Below are positions 27,030 through 36,012 of a stretch of DNA of 64,000 nt, piece after piece; position 1 is the stretch's first letter, and each line of letters begins with the position of its first letter. The stretch covers positions 310,001 through 374,000 of the forward strand of contig CAVVVP010000010.1 in NCBI GenBank assembly GCA_963751695.1, given 5' to 3'. The stretch comes from SZUA-22 sp963751695 (GTDB taxonomy: Bacteria; Bacteroidota; Ignavibacteria; Ignavibacteriales; Melioribacteraceae). Both the position numbers and the translations under genes were made by a program. A model generated the notes under the pieces. It saw nothing but the letters and a program-made list of their open reading frames with translations. It did not search any database and was not told where the DNA came from.

Positions 27030-27908
27030 TCAATAATTTAGAATTAGGTAAACACCTGTAAGCATTAACACTGTGGCTATGCTTCGGCGAAGTAATGTAT
27101 GTTCAGAAAACAATTTTCCACCTATTATTGTTGCAAAGAATATTGAGGTTCTTTTAATTGTAAGAACAAGGGAGACAGGTGCTAATTTCATTGCTGCGAG
27201 TAATGAATAACGATATCCAATTGTAAATAGAGCAATTATCACAATCCATGAGAATAGTTTATAATCTATCTTTTTTAATAACTGAGATAGATTTCTTCTA
27301 ATTATTAAATAAAATATAACAAAATTAAATGCTAAGAATAATTGCTGAAAAAATAGGAAAGTGATTGGTTCGAGATTATAATCTCTCAATAAATATTTAT
27401 CGACAACGGAAGAAATTGTAAAAAGTGCAATTGCACCCAGCAAATAATGCTTATACTTTGAACGTGAAAAAACTTTTATAGATTCGACCAAACTGTTAGA
27501 ATTACTTGTCTCTAGTAGATATATCCCAAATAACAATGTTCCCATTCCAAAAATATCCGTAATTGATAAGCTTTCTCCTAAAATAAAAAATGCTGCGAAT
27601 GCAACAAGTGCTGGAGTAAGAATCATGAGTGGCAACGCCCCACTGATCTCAAGGTTCTTGATCGCTAGCATAACTAATAAAAATGCAAATGCACCAAAAA
27701 TCGTTTTAGGATACAGAATAACTAAACTTATCGCAGATATTTCACTAAAATTAATTATTGGAATTAATGTTAATGCAAACAACGAATTAAATATGGAGAG
27801 CAGTACCGAAAAATCAATAGCATCCATTTCAAACAGAACTTTTTTCTGTGAGATCGCTGCGAACGCGGATAACACTGCCGATATAAAAGCTATTAAATAC
27901 CACTCCAT
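27030..27908 (-). CDS. EamA-family (DMT) transporter
   Basis: About 292 residues with roughly ten hydrophobic segments in two repeated halves, the layout of drug/metabolite transporters with EamA domains. The typical late-half pattern is seen in KLAPVSLVLTIKRTS and the C-terminal TGVYLILNY. Family members export amino acids, sugars or metabolites; the substrate here is unknown. It begins 30 bases after the TonB receptor gene on the same strand, so outer- and inner-membrane transport may be coordinated, for instance in uptake or release of the same compound. That link is inference from position. Confidence 0.85.
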   Translation of the reverse strand: MEWYLIAFISAVLSAFAAISQKKVLFEMDAIDFSVLLSIFNSLFALTLIPIINFSEISAISLVILYPKTIFGAFAFLLVMLAIKNLEISGALPLMILTPALVAFAAFFILGESLSITDIFGMGTLLFGIYLLETSNSNSLVESIKVFSRSKYKHYLLGAIALFTISSVVDKYLLRDYNLEPITFLFFQQLFLAFNFVIFYLIIRRNLSQLLKKIDYKLFSWIVIIALFTIGYRYSLLAAMKLAPVSLVLTIKRTSIFFATIIGGKLFSEHTLLRRSIATVLMLTGVYLILNY

Positions 27909-27938
27909 TTTTGTCTCACTTCTCTATAAATTCTTTAA

Positions 27939-30224
27939 TTACCAGTTTAGTTTTAACTTTGCGTAAATATTTCTTCCAGGTTCTGTTAGGTTTACCCCTC
28001 TATAAGTTGATAGATGACTTTTATAAGATTTGTTAAAAATATTTTGAACACCAGCAAATATCTGAATATTAATTATTCCCATATCAATTGGATAAGAATC
28101 AAATGCAATATCAAAATAAACATAACCTGGTGTGGTACTTTCATCAGAAGAAATCTTATTTTGCTCGTTGTATATTGTACATGAAAAATCTATTTCGAAA
28201 ATTTTTGCTACAGGCATTCTAAAACCAATAATTCCGTTTAAGGGTGGAATTTGGGGAAGGTATTCCTCAGTTTCGATATCCTTTCCATTTACATATGCAA
28301 TCGAAGTATAAAACACATTTCTTTCATAGAAATTATAATCTAATCTTGCGTCAAATCCTATTAGAGTTGATTTACCAACATTTTCTTTCTTGTATGATCC
28401 ATTAGGTTGTAGCTGATCAATAACAAGATCCGTAAAAAGATTTAGAAATCCATCAGCTGTAAATGTGTACTTCTCTTTCCAGATCCTAAATCCGAAATCA
28501 TAGAATAATCCTTTTTCAGGTTCAAGATTAGGATTACCATAATACTGTGTCCCACCAAGATCAATATACTGATACCTCTCTTCAAGAGATGATGCTCGGA
28601 AATTATACGCTGCATTAAATGTCAGATTGGTATTTTCCAAAACTGAATATAGTATTCCAACATTTCCACTCCATGAGTTATTTTTAACATCATAAGCGTC
28701 ATAAGATGCATCTGAATTTGGTGGTGGTACTATTTCATTACCATCTGTAATAATTAAGACTGGATTATTGGTTTGCTCGTTCGTAACGTTAATAAAATCG
28801 TACCTAGCTCCGATTTTCAACTTCAAAATATTATTCAGAAGATGTAATTCATCTTGAGCAAAAATTCCCAATGTTTTAAACTTGGAATTTGGTACAGGTT
28901 TATCAATGACTATACTATTCTGAGGAATGATATATATACTTCGTTCACCTTTGTAGCTTCTTTGCCATGCCTCGATACCTGTAATCAAGAAATGATTATT
29001 ATCCAGTGTCCAATCAGTTTGCAGAAGCAATCCATCTGTATTATGGTCAGCCTCTGGTTCTATTACTGCATTGGGATTGGGAATTATCTCCACTTCCCTT
29101 CCAATTAATTGTGTATAGTATTTAAATTTTAGATTTGAAAGAGAAGGGATCAATTGCTTAAATACTATTTCTCCGCTGAACATTTCCCTTCCAGCATATT
29201 TGTATGTTGCTGTTGCTGTTTGTGGGAATGGTGATCCCCCAGGTATTCCGACATTATTTGCTTTAAATTTTTGATAATTTAATATTAATTCAATATTGTC
29301 ATTTGGAACAATCCCAACTAAAGCTGAAATACTATTGTCATTAAATCCACTATTGGTCAATGTACCGCCAGGTATTTTAGTATCCTCTGCTTCTCTTAGC
29401 GTCCCAGTAATTGCTGCATACCAATGCCGATCTGAAATATTCAAATTCATGGATCCGGTCTTTCCTTCATTCACGCTTGTATAACTTGAGTTTATTGACC
29501 CAGTAAAAATCAAATTATTATTAGATGTTCCCGGATTTGTTCTAATATTAACTACCCCTCCAGTTGCACCAGTTCCGTAAAGGGAGGACAATCCACCTTT
29601 GATAATTTCTATGTCTTTAACGTTGTATAAATCTATCAACGATAATCCAGCAGAAATATTGGTTGAAGTCTCTATTCTATTTCCATCAATTAGATATACT
29701 ATGTTCTGTCCAGAGAGCCCTCTTATGTTGACCCCTGTAGCCCAACTACCATCACTTACTAAGCTTACTCCTGGAGCTTTTTCGATTAAATCAGAAGTAG
29801 AAATCTTAATTGACTGCTCAATTGTTTTTTCATCGATAAGTTCGATTGGGAGAGGAACATCCTTTACAATTCTATATCCCCTAGTGCTTGTTACTACAGC
29901 ATCACCAAGCATTAGTTCTGATTTTTCCAGATAAATTTCGAATTTGATTTTTTCATCACTCCTAAGAAATATTTTTCGCACCACAGATTTGTAGCCTAAA
30001 TGTGAAAAGGTAATAGAGTATTCGCCACTAGAAAGATTTGAAAAACTAAACTTTCCAGATATATCACTGGATGTACTAAGCTGATGTTCTTGTATTAAAA
30101 TATTTACATAACTAATTGGGAATTTTGAATCATAATCTCTGACAGTCCCTTTAATAGTATTATTTTGTCCAAAGCTTACTGAAGACATTAAAAATAGTGT
30201 AACTATATATCTAAATTTATTCAT
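27939..30224 (-). CDS. TonB-dependent outer-membrane receptor
   Basis: A 761-residue receptor with a signal peptide at about 1-20. A carboxypeptidase-like beta-sandwich follows at about 22-105 (TIKGTVRDYDSKFPISYVNI), then a plug domain at about 115-220 (NIRGLSGQNIVYLIDGNRIE, GGLSSLYGTGATGGVVNI), and a 22-strand-type barrel ending in an aromatic C-terminus (LKLNW). It imports a ligand across the outer membrane with energy from TonB. The extra N-terminal domain is usual in Bacteroidota. The ligand is not evident; no SusD partner is next to it. It begins 52 bases after the histidine kinase gene and is followed by an EamA transporter. Confidence 0.92.
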   Translation of the reverse strand: MNKFRYIVTLFLMSSVSFGQNNTIKGTVRDYDSKFPISYVNILIQEHQLSTSSDISGKFSFSNLSSGEYSITFSHLGYKSVVRKIFLRSDEKIKFEIYLEKSELMLGDAVVTSTRGYRIVKDVPLPIELIDEKTIEQSIKISTSDLIEKAPGVSLVSDGSWATGVNIRGLSGQNIVYLIDGNRIETSTNISAGLSLIDLYNVKDIEIIKGGLSSLYGTGATGGVVNIRTNPGTSNNNLIFTGSINSSYTSVNEGKTGSMNLNISDRHWYAAITGTLREAEDTKIPGGTLTNSGFNDNSISALVGIVPNDNIELILNYQKFKANNVGIPGGSPFPQTATATYKYAGREMFSGEIVFKQLIPSLSNLKFKYYTQLIGREVEIIPNPNAVIEPEADHNTDGLLLQTDWTLDNNHFLITGIEAWQRSYKGERSIYIIPQNSIVIDKPVPNSKFKTLGIFAQDELHLLNNILKLKIGARYDFINVTNEQTNNPVLIITDGNEIVPPPNSDASYDAYDVKNNSWSGNVGILYSVLENTNLTFNAAYNFRASSLEERYQYIDLGGTQYYGNPNLEPEKGLFYDFGFRIWKEKYTFTADGFLNLFTDLVIDQLQPNGSYKKENVGKSTLIGFDARLDYNFYERNVFYTSIAYVNGKDIETEEYLPQIPPLNGIIGFRMPVAKIFEIDFSCTIYNEQNKISSDESTTPGYVYFDIAFDSYPIDMGIINIQIFAGVQNIFNKSYKSHLSTYRGVNLTEPGRNIYAKLKLNW

Positions 30225-30276
30225 TTAAGTTGATCTTAATTTTGATAATAAAATTAATAAACTGTTTTAAACTAAA

Positions 30277-31707
30277 TCAAACACCACCCTTCACTGGGGA
30301 AGGTTCTTTTCTCTGTCTATCAATTTCTTCAAATGAGTATGGCAGGATGATTTTAAAACATGTACCAGGCCTCTCTTTATCACCCGTGGGAGAAGGACTG
30401 CTTGCAGAAATCTCTCCCCTATGCTGAACCACGATTTCTCTAACCAGTGAAAGTCCAACACCAGCACCTTCATGATATTCTGCTTTTATATTTTTTGCAC
30501 GGAAATAGTTTTCAAATATTTTTTCTAGATCTGCATTGTCTACTCCAATTCCATTATCGCAAACAGAGAGCTCTAAAAAACTATCTGTGTATTCAAATCT
30601 GATCCAAATCTGACCATTCTTCTCTGTGTACTTAACTGCATTTGAGATAATATTCGAAATTGCCAGTTGAAGCAAAAATTTATCCCCCATGATTTTGCTT
30701 CTCTTAATTCCAATTGATTCTTTAAATACTTTTATTGATTTTTCATTCAGGCGGTCTTGATTCTCTTCTAGCAGTTCATTAACAATAACCTGAATATCAA
30801 CTTCTTCACTTGTTTTATCACTAAGGAGGCGTAATCTTGAAATTCTTAAGATATTATTAATCATCCCAAGTGATTCTGTTGATCTAATAATTGCCCTATT
30901 CAATTTATCCTTTACAGCTTGTGATATCTCACCTACAAATCCATCAACAATCAGTGTTAATATCGATTTTGTCGCAGCAATAGGTGATTTAATCTCATGA
31001 ACGACTCCCATGATATATTTCTGCTTCTGAATTTCTGATTTATTTATCTCTTCGAGTGCTTCCATCAATTGTTTTTCTTGGGTGTACAGTTGATGAGCTA
31101 TTCGGTTAGTAAGAAACGCACTTATGAACATCATCAATCCTAAAACAATGAGCCTCATTATAATATAAGCTGGATTATCATATAGAGAAACTTCGTATAA
31201 TTCACCAATTGGAAAGTGAGGAATAATTGAATAAAACTCTAGAACAGAAACTAATGTTAATGCAGAGAATGTTAAAGACGTTATAAAATAAATTACATAT
31301 CCAGGCAAAATAAGGCTACCAATGATTATATGGAAAATAAAGAACAATTTAAGGGGACTTTCAATCCCTCCGGTCACATAAACTAACAAGAGTAATGATA
31401 CTAAATCAATCATTATCTGAAGTAGAGATAGCTGTAAAGGATTAAAAGTCTGAGGAATATTTTTAAGAAACTTTCTTGCAAAGTGAATAAGGAGATTATA
31501 TAAGAGTAGGAAAAATGCGAGCAAGGTAATAATAAGAATTTGCTCAAATTCAAGCTGTAATTTAAGGACCTCAACAATAAAAAAGTTGAAAATTAGCAGC
31601 ATAAATACGGCTATATATCTCAACTTTATAAAAAAGAGATTTCTTCGCTTTATAGCATCCCAAAATTCGTCGTAGTTCTCAATCCACGCAGGAACAAGTC
31701 TAATCAT
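30277..31707 (-). CDS. Membrane sensor histidine kinase
   Basis: A 476-residue kinase with about six N-terminal membrane helices (residues 30-205) and no large periplasmic domain. A short coiled coil leads to a HisKA domain with the phosphorylated His in HEIKSPIAA near residue 238, and then to an HATPase domain (N box SNIISNAVKYTE, G1 DNGIGVD, G2 GAGVGLSLV). It would autophosphorylate and pass phosphate to a receiver; the single-domain receiver at 35424, on the other side of the hydrogenase genes, is the obvious candidate. The end of the protein carries two inserted-looking segments, SPSPTGDK and PSPVKGG, matching two palindromic repeats at the DNA level. A hairpin separates it from hydA. Confidence 0.9.
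   Translation of the reverse strand: MIRLVPAWIENYDEFWDAIKRRNLFFIKLRYIAVFMLLIFNFFIVEVLKLQLEFEQILIITLLAFFLLLYNLLIHFARKFLKNIPQTFNPLQLSLLQIMIDLVSLLLLVYVTGGIESPLKLFFIFHIIIGSLILPGYVIYFITSLTFSALTLVSVLEFYSIIPHFPIGELYEVSLYDNPAYIIMRLIVLGLMMFISAFLTNRIAHQLYTQEKQLMEALEEINKSEIQKQKYIMGVVHEIKSPIAATKSILTLIVDGFVGEISQAVKDKLNRAIIRSTESLGMINNILRISRLRLLSDKTSEEVDIQVIVNELLEENQDRLNEKSIKVFKESIGIKRSKIMGDKFLLQLAISNIISNAVKYTEKNGQIWIRFEYTDSFLELSVCDNGIGVDNADLEKIFENYFRAKNIKAEYHEGAGVGLSLVREIVVQHRGEISASSPSPTGDKERPGTCFKIILPYSFEEIDRQRKEPSPVKGGV
30288..30303. repeat. Short palindromic repeat, copy 1 (PSPVKGG coding)
   Basis: CCTTCACTGGGGAAGG forms an inverted repeat inside the 3' end of the kinase gene. It codes PSPVKGG on the minus strand and TGEG on the plus strand. 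A second, less perfect copy is about 90 bases away. Confidence 0.55.
30376..30397. repeat. Short palindromic repeat, copy 2 (SPTGDK coding)
   Basis: The stretch around CACCCGTGGGAGAAGG codes SPSPTGDK on the minus strand and SPVGEG on the plus strand. It interrupts the last strand region of the HATPase domain between ASS and PGTCFKI, where relatives are normally continuous. It resembles copy 1. Confidence 0.5.
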
Positions 31708-31773
31708 TTTACTATCTCTAAGTTACCGGCTGTAATCAAACTAATTTACAAATATTTAAGTTATTTATAAATA

Positions 31774-31804
31774 TTTCTATGCCGTCCCGAGGACAGCATA
31801 GAAA
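31774..31804 (-). promoter_or_regulatory. Strong hairpin between hydA and the histidine kinase gene
   Basis: A 14-bp stem (31774-31787 with 31791-31804) has a 3-base loop. Its only irregular position is C/A on the plus strand but a G-U pair in minus-strand RNA, so the structure belongs to the minus transcript. It starts nine bases after the hydA stop. The T run behind it is weak, so it may be an attenuator, a processing or stability element, or an inefficient terminator. Confidence 0.65.
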
Positions 31805-31812
31805 AGTTTGTA

Positions 31813-33729
31813 CTATGCAATATACTCACCGCGTTTTACATATGAAGTATGAAGCAACTCATGAGACTTATAGCCGCATGGTCCATCTGTTAAGAATTTC
31901 TCGTAGATATAGGCAACATGGGGATTTTCATGAGATTTCCTTATTGGAAGACCTTCATCCTCAGCATATATTGCTTCAGCCCGTTTTGCTCTAATTTCTG
32001 CATTAGTAGGAATTGGTTGACCTCCACCACCAAGACAACCTCCAGGGCATCCCATGAACTCTATAAAGTGGCATTCGCTGAATTTACCACCAGCATGGAT
32101 ATCTTCCATTACTCTTTTAGCATTTGCTGTTCCATGGGCAACTGCAACCTTAAGTGTAACTCCTTTTAACCAATCCCAATTATCTAAATATCTTTTTAAT
32201 AAATCTGGAACTGGCCCTACTTTATCTAATGTTAGTTCAACATATCGCACACCGTCGAATCCACGGACTGGCAAGATGTTTGCATTTTCAAAAATTGACT
32301 CTATTTTCTCTCCACTTACCAATTCGTAAACACTTCTTAATGCAGCTTCCATTACACCACCTGAAGCTCCAAAAATGAGTCCCGCACCAGAAGCTTCTCC
32401 AAATGGATCATCAAAATCTGATTTTGGTAGTTCTGGTAAAAATAGTCCAGATTCTTTGATCATCTGTGCGAGTTCTCGAGTGGTAAGTCCGTAATCAACA
32501 TCTTTGAAACCAGAATCTACCATTTCTGGTCTATTACATTCGAATTTTTTTGCGGAACACGGCATTACAGCAACTGTTACAATATCTTTTGGATCAATTT
32601 TTTCCTCTTGAGCATAGAATGTTTTTATCACTGCACCAAACATTTGCTGAGGAGATTTTGCCGTACTAAGATTATCAATATAATCTGGATAAAAATGCTC
32701 AAGATATTTTACCCATCCTGGAGAACATGAAGTAAATTGAGGTACTTTCACCGAAGTATCTCCTCCGACAAGTGCTTTGTGTAAGCGAAGAATTAATTCC
32801 GTACCCTCCTCTAAGATTGTTAGATCAGCAGTAAAGTTTGTATCAAATACACGATCAAAACCAATTCTTCTTAATGCTGTGTTTAGTTCCTTTGTCATAG
32901 AAATGCCAGGTTCTAGTCCAAATTCCTCTCCTATTGCAGCTCTTGGAGATGGAGCTGTTTGAATGACAACATGTTTTGTTGGATCATCGATCGCTGCCCA
33001 AATATCATCTCTTGGATCATTTGCTCTTAAAGCTCCAGTTGGACATCTATTTATACATTGACCACAATTGATGCAGATAACATCTGATAATTGTTTCTCA
33101 AAGAATGTTCCAATATGTGTTTTATCGCCTCTTTCAATTGCTTCAAGAACACCAACTTCTTGTAAATCAATACAGGTCCGTACACAGCGACGACAGAGAA
33201 TACATTTATCCATATCTCTAACAACAGAATACGAAGAATTATCAATTTCAAATCTTGGTTTTTCAACGTGCCCGAAATTATAATGATCAATACCATATTC
33301 TTTTGCTAAAGTCTGCAGCTCACAATTATTATTTCTAAAACATGAATAGCATTCACCATAGTGTTCACTAAGTAAAAGATCAATAATGTGTTTTCTTGCT
33401 TTTCTAACTTTAGGTGAGCCGGTTGTGATTTTTATCGGCGCAGTTATTGGAAATGCGCAAGATGCTTGAAGATTTTTCATCCCCTCAACTTCCACAACAC
33501 AAACCCGGCAAACACCAGCTATACAAAGATCTTCGTGATGACAAAGTGTTGGAATATGAACACTATTGTCTTTGCACGCTTCCAATATGGTTGTACCCAT
33601 TGGTACTGATAATTTTTTCTCATTTATTTGAATTGAGATTGAACCACCAATGTATTCTGGATTTTTTGGTTTTTCTATAACATGAGGTTTTTGGCTTTCC
33701 GGTGCTCGTCCTCCATTCGATTTACGCAT
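31813..33729 (-). CDS. hydA: [FeFe] hydrogenase catalytic subunit, NADH-linked trimeric type
   Basis: A 638-residue hydrogenase that interconverts H2 and protons plus electrons. Domain order: NuoG-like [2Fe-2S] (about 28-105, with CHHEDLCIAGVCRVC), a His-ligated [4Fe-4S] segment (HYGECYSCFRNNNCELQ), two [4Fe-4S] ferredoxin clusters (CILCRRCVRTC, CINCGQCINRCP), the H-cluster domain from about 225, and the small-subunit-like tail. H-cluster motifs: L1 TSCSPGW, L2 MPCSAKKFE, L3 EFMGCPGGCLGGGGQP. L1 has Ser where most families have the second of two Cys. The ATG at 33729 overlaps the upstream gene by eight bases and uses a GGAGGAG site inside it; earlier starts are unlikely. With the NuoF- and NuoE-like genes it should form an electron-bifurcating or NAD-coupled complex. 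Confidence 0.93.
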   Translation of the reverse strand: MRKSNGGRAPESQKPHVIEKPKNPEYIGGSISIQINEKKLSVPMGTTILEACKDNSVHIPTLCHHEDLCIAGVCRVCVVEVEGMKNLQASCAFPITAPIKITTGSPKVRKARKHIIDLLLSEHYGECYSCFRNNNCELQTLAKEYGIDHYNFGHVEKPRFEIDNSSYSVVRDMDKCILCRRCVRTCIDLQEVGVLEAIERGDKTHIGTFFEKQLSDVICINCGQCINRCPTGALRANDPRDDIWAAIDDPTKHVVIQTAPSPRAAIGEEFGLEPGISMTKELNTALRRIGFDRVFDTNFTADLTILEEGTELILRLHKALVGGDTSVKVPQFTSCSPGWVKYLEHFYPDYIDNLSTAKSPQQMFGAVIKTFYAQEEKIDPKDIVTVAVMPCSAKKFECNRPEMVDSGFKDVDYGLTTRELAQMIKESGLFLPELPKSDFDDPFGEASGAGLIFGASGGVMEAALRSVYELVSGEKIESIFENANILPVRGFDGVRYVELTLDKVGPVPDLLKRYLDNWDWLKGVTLKVAVAHGTANAKRVMEDIHAGGKFSECHFIEFMGCPGGCLGGGGQPIPTNAEIRAKRAEAIYAEDEGLPIRKSHENPHVAYIYEKFLTDGPCGYKSHELLHTSYVKRGEYIA

Positions 33730-34927
33730 TTTCTCCTCCGTTGCTATAGCTAAAAATCTCATCCTTAAAATTATCAAGTATAGATATAAATGAATTTGGG
33801 CTGGATTGACCCAAACCGCATTTAGATGCCACTTGCATGGTCCTTCCAAGCTCTTTTAGTTTATTAAGATAAGAAAATGTGTATTCTCCTTTCTCAATCA
33901 TATTTACACCTTCCAGAAGTTTTCTATTTCCAATCCGACAAGGAGTGCATTGACCACAAGATTCCTCTACAAAGAATTCCATAAAGTTTTTCAATACCTT
34001 AAGCATATTTCGACTTTCATCGAAAATAATTATTGAACCACCTGTTGCTAGGTCTTCATATCCTAGTGTTCTATCAAATTGTGATTTGGGAATACATTGC
34101 CCAGAGGCACCACCAACTTGTACTGCTTTAGTATTCTTGGCCCCAGATTTTTCGAGAAGATCATTTATTGTTACTCCCCAAGGTAGTTCATAAACATCAG
34201 GTTTTTCACAGTCACCCGATACTGAAAAAAGTTTTGTGCCTGTTGAAACTTCAGTACCGTATTTCTTATACCAATTCCCTCCATTAAGAACTATATGTGG
34301 AATGCAACATAGAGTTTCAACATTATTCACAGAAGTTGGTCTACCTTTAAAACCAGTATTTACTGGGTATGGTGGGCGGTTACGAGCTTCACCTCTATTA
34401 CCTTCAAGAGATTCGATAAGCGCGGTTTCTTCTCCACAAATATACGCTGAAGATCCAAGGAATATTTCAATATCAAAATTGAAATTTCTATATCCTAAAA
34501 TTCTTTCCCCCAAGAGATTATCGTTTCTCATAGATTCAAGATAATCCTGGAGAGGTTTCAGAAGATATTCGTATTCCCCTCTTAAATATATAATACCTTT
34601 ACTCGATCCGATTGTATAACCTGCAATCACCATCCCATCAAAGATTAACTCTGGATACTCATAAAGAAGCACTCTGTCTTTATATGTTCCAGGTTCTCCT
34701 TCATCAGCATTGCAGATTATATATTTGTCATTGCTCAATGCAGCTGCAGCCAACATCCACTTCGTAGAAACGGGAAATCCAGCACCTCCTCTACCTTTTA
34801 ATTTTGAGTCTTTAACTTCAAACAAAATATCTTCTCTAGATAGAGTTAAAGCTTTCTTAATTCCATCACCAGGAGAATATTTCGAAAAAATAATATCGCC
34901 TTTTCTTTCTTTCCTTTTAGTTTCCAT
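33722..34927 (-). CDS. hydB: NuoF-like flavin subunit of NAD-linked hydrogenase (short form)
   Basis: A 401-residue NuoF-type subunit binding FMN and NAD(H) and one [4Fe-4S] cluster. Motifs seen: FMN/NADH site GRGGAGFPVSTKW, NADEGEPGTYKDR, GEETALIESLEGNRG, and cluster ligands CGQCTPCRIG with a late CGLGQ. It passes electrons between NADH and the hydrogenase subunit. HydB proteins of known bifurcating hydrogenases are about 600 residues, with an N-terminal [2Fe-2S] thioredoxin-like domain and a C-terminal pair of ferredoxin clusters. Both are absent here, leaving the bare NuoF core. The missing N-terminus cannot be hidden upstream because hydC ends eight bases before. It overlaps hydA by eight bases. 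Confidence 0.92.
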   Translation of the reverse strand: METKRKERKGDIIFSKYSPGDGIKKALTLSREDILFEVKDSKLKGRGGAGFPVSTKWMLAAAALSNDKYIICNADEGEPGTYKDRVLLYEYPELIFDGMVIAGYTIGSSKGIIYLRGEYEYLLKPLQDYLESMRNDNLLGERILGYRNFNFDIEIFLGSSAYICGEETALIESLEGNRGEARNRPPYPVNTGFKGRPTSVNNVETLCCIPHIVLNGGNWYKKYGTEVSTGTKLFSVSGDCEKPDVYELPWGVTINDLLEKSGAKNTKAVQVGGASGQCIPKSQFDRTLGYEDLATGGSIIIFDESRNMLKVLKNFMEFFVEESCGQCTPCRIGNRKLLEGVNMIEKGEYTFSYLNKLKELGRTMQVASKCGLGQSSPNSFISILDNFKDEIFSYSNGGENA

Positions 34928-34935
34928 TATTGCTC

Positions 34936-35409
34936 CTACTTAACTGAATTAAGATGTTGAACAGCTTTTTCCGGAGTCAAATTTGTATAGACTCTTTCGT
35001 TTATTGCCATTGCGGGTCCTTCATCACAAAGACCTAGACAATTTGCATACTCAATAGTAAACTTTCTGTCTTTAGTAGTTCCGCCCATTTCAATACCAAG
35101 CTCACGTTCTATTGCTTTTACAATTGCTTCTTTCTTCTTCATGTCGCAAGTTATTGTTCTGCATATTCTGATAATATTTCTACCTTTAGGCTTGGAATTG
35201 AGAAATGCATAAAATGAAACTACACTAAAAACTTCAACTGGATGGATACTTAATTGACGAGCAACTTCTTGCTGAGCATACTCAGAGATGTACCTATGTT
35301 TTCTCTGAATGTCTTGAAGTATTTTCAGCAAAGAAGACTTTTCTCTTCCATATTGTTTAACTAGAACATTAATTTCATCAGAAAGAGAGGTTTTTTCAAA
35401 TACTAGCAT
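34936..35409 (-). CDS. hydC: NuoE-like [2Fe-2S] subunit of NAD-linked hydrogenase
   Basis: A 157-residue thioredoxin-fold subunit. A helical N-terminal region (about 1-70) precedes the cluster domain. The four cysteine ligands are visible as CRTITC near residue 91 and CLGLC near residue 131, the normal C-x4-C and C-x3-C pairs of NuoE. It accepts electrons within the flavin subunit pair. It has an AGGAG ribosome site before the ATG at 35409 and lies eight bases upstream of hydB. It follows the receiver gene by 14 bases, so the regulator and the hydrogenase are most likely one transcript. Confidence 0.93.
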   Translation of the reverse strand: MLVFEKTSLSDEINVLVKQYGREKSSLLKILQDIQRKHRYISEYAQQEVARQLSIHPVEVFSVVSFYAFLNSKPKGRNIIRICRTITCDMKKKEAIVKAIERELGIEMGGTTKDRKFTIEYANCLGLCDEGPAMAINERVYTNLTPEKAVQHLNSVK

Positions 35410-35423
35410 TTGATCACTCCTAT

Positions 35424-35790
35424 TTATTTTAATAGATTTTTTACCTTGGTAAGTAAGTCGTCAGATGAAATCGGTTTTTCAACAAATTCATCAACAGGCA
35501 CCATTTCACCTGAACCGAATTCCATTCCAACTGCTTTTGAAATGGATGTGTACATTAAAATAGGAGTTTTGATTTCTTCTCTTCTAAATTTCTGAGCAAG
35601 AAAAAAACCATCATCAGGCTCGTCCATCATTACATCCAGAATTATTAGGTCTGGTGATTTCTCCTTAACGATATTATAACCATCATCTGGGTTGTCTGCC
35701 GTAATTACTGTGTAATTGTTTGAGGTAAGAATTTAATTCTGTGGTTTCAAGAATGTCATGATCATCATCAATAACTGCAATTAAACTCAT
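35424..35790 (-). CDS. Single-domain response regulator (frameshifted)
   Basis: A CheY-like receiver without output domain. From the ATG at 35790 the first frame reads LIAVIDDDHDILETTEL with the acidic pocket; the following sequence continues only in another frame (TADNPDDGYNIVKEK, then LIILDVMMDE with the phosphoacceptor Asp, the Thr/Ser region YTSISKAV and the conserved Lys in FVEKPIS). Removing one base of the TTT at 35732-35734 restores a 121-residue domain. A caller would otherwise find only the last 68 residues. It sits directly before hydCBA, with a histidine kinase after them, so it is a likely partner of that kinase. How it acts without an output domain is unknown. Confidence 0.82.
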
Positions 35791-36012
35791 TTTTATCTCC
35801 AATGTAATTAAAATGAACACAGTCTATGAGAAAGAAAATAAATATGTGGAGTATCTCGAGACGGATAATACAATATCTATGCCGCCATTTTATAATTATA
35901 AACTTATTCTAATCATTATATTGAAAGGTTTTTCTTTCCATCAAAAGACATATTATCAAAACTAAGAATTATGTACTGAAAATTTCCAAATTTTGATATT
36001 TAGGAATGGTTT

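Noticed and set aside
30230..30427. A plus-strand frame coding TGEG and SPVGEG motifs
   Set aside because: It is not a gene but the reverse reading of two palindromic repeats inside the kinase gene.
33730..33849. Longer start of hydA
   Set aside because: The extra residues would overlap hydB deeply, and the ATG at 33729 has a GGAGGAG site and the expected N-terminus.
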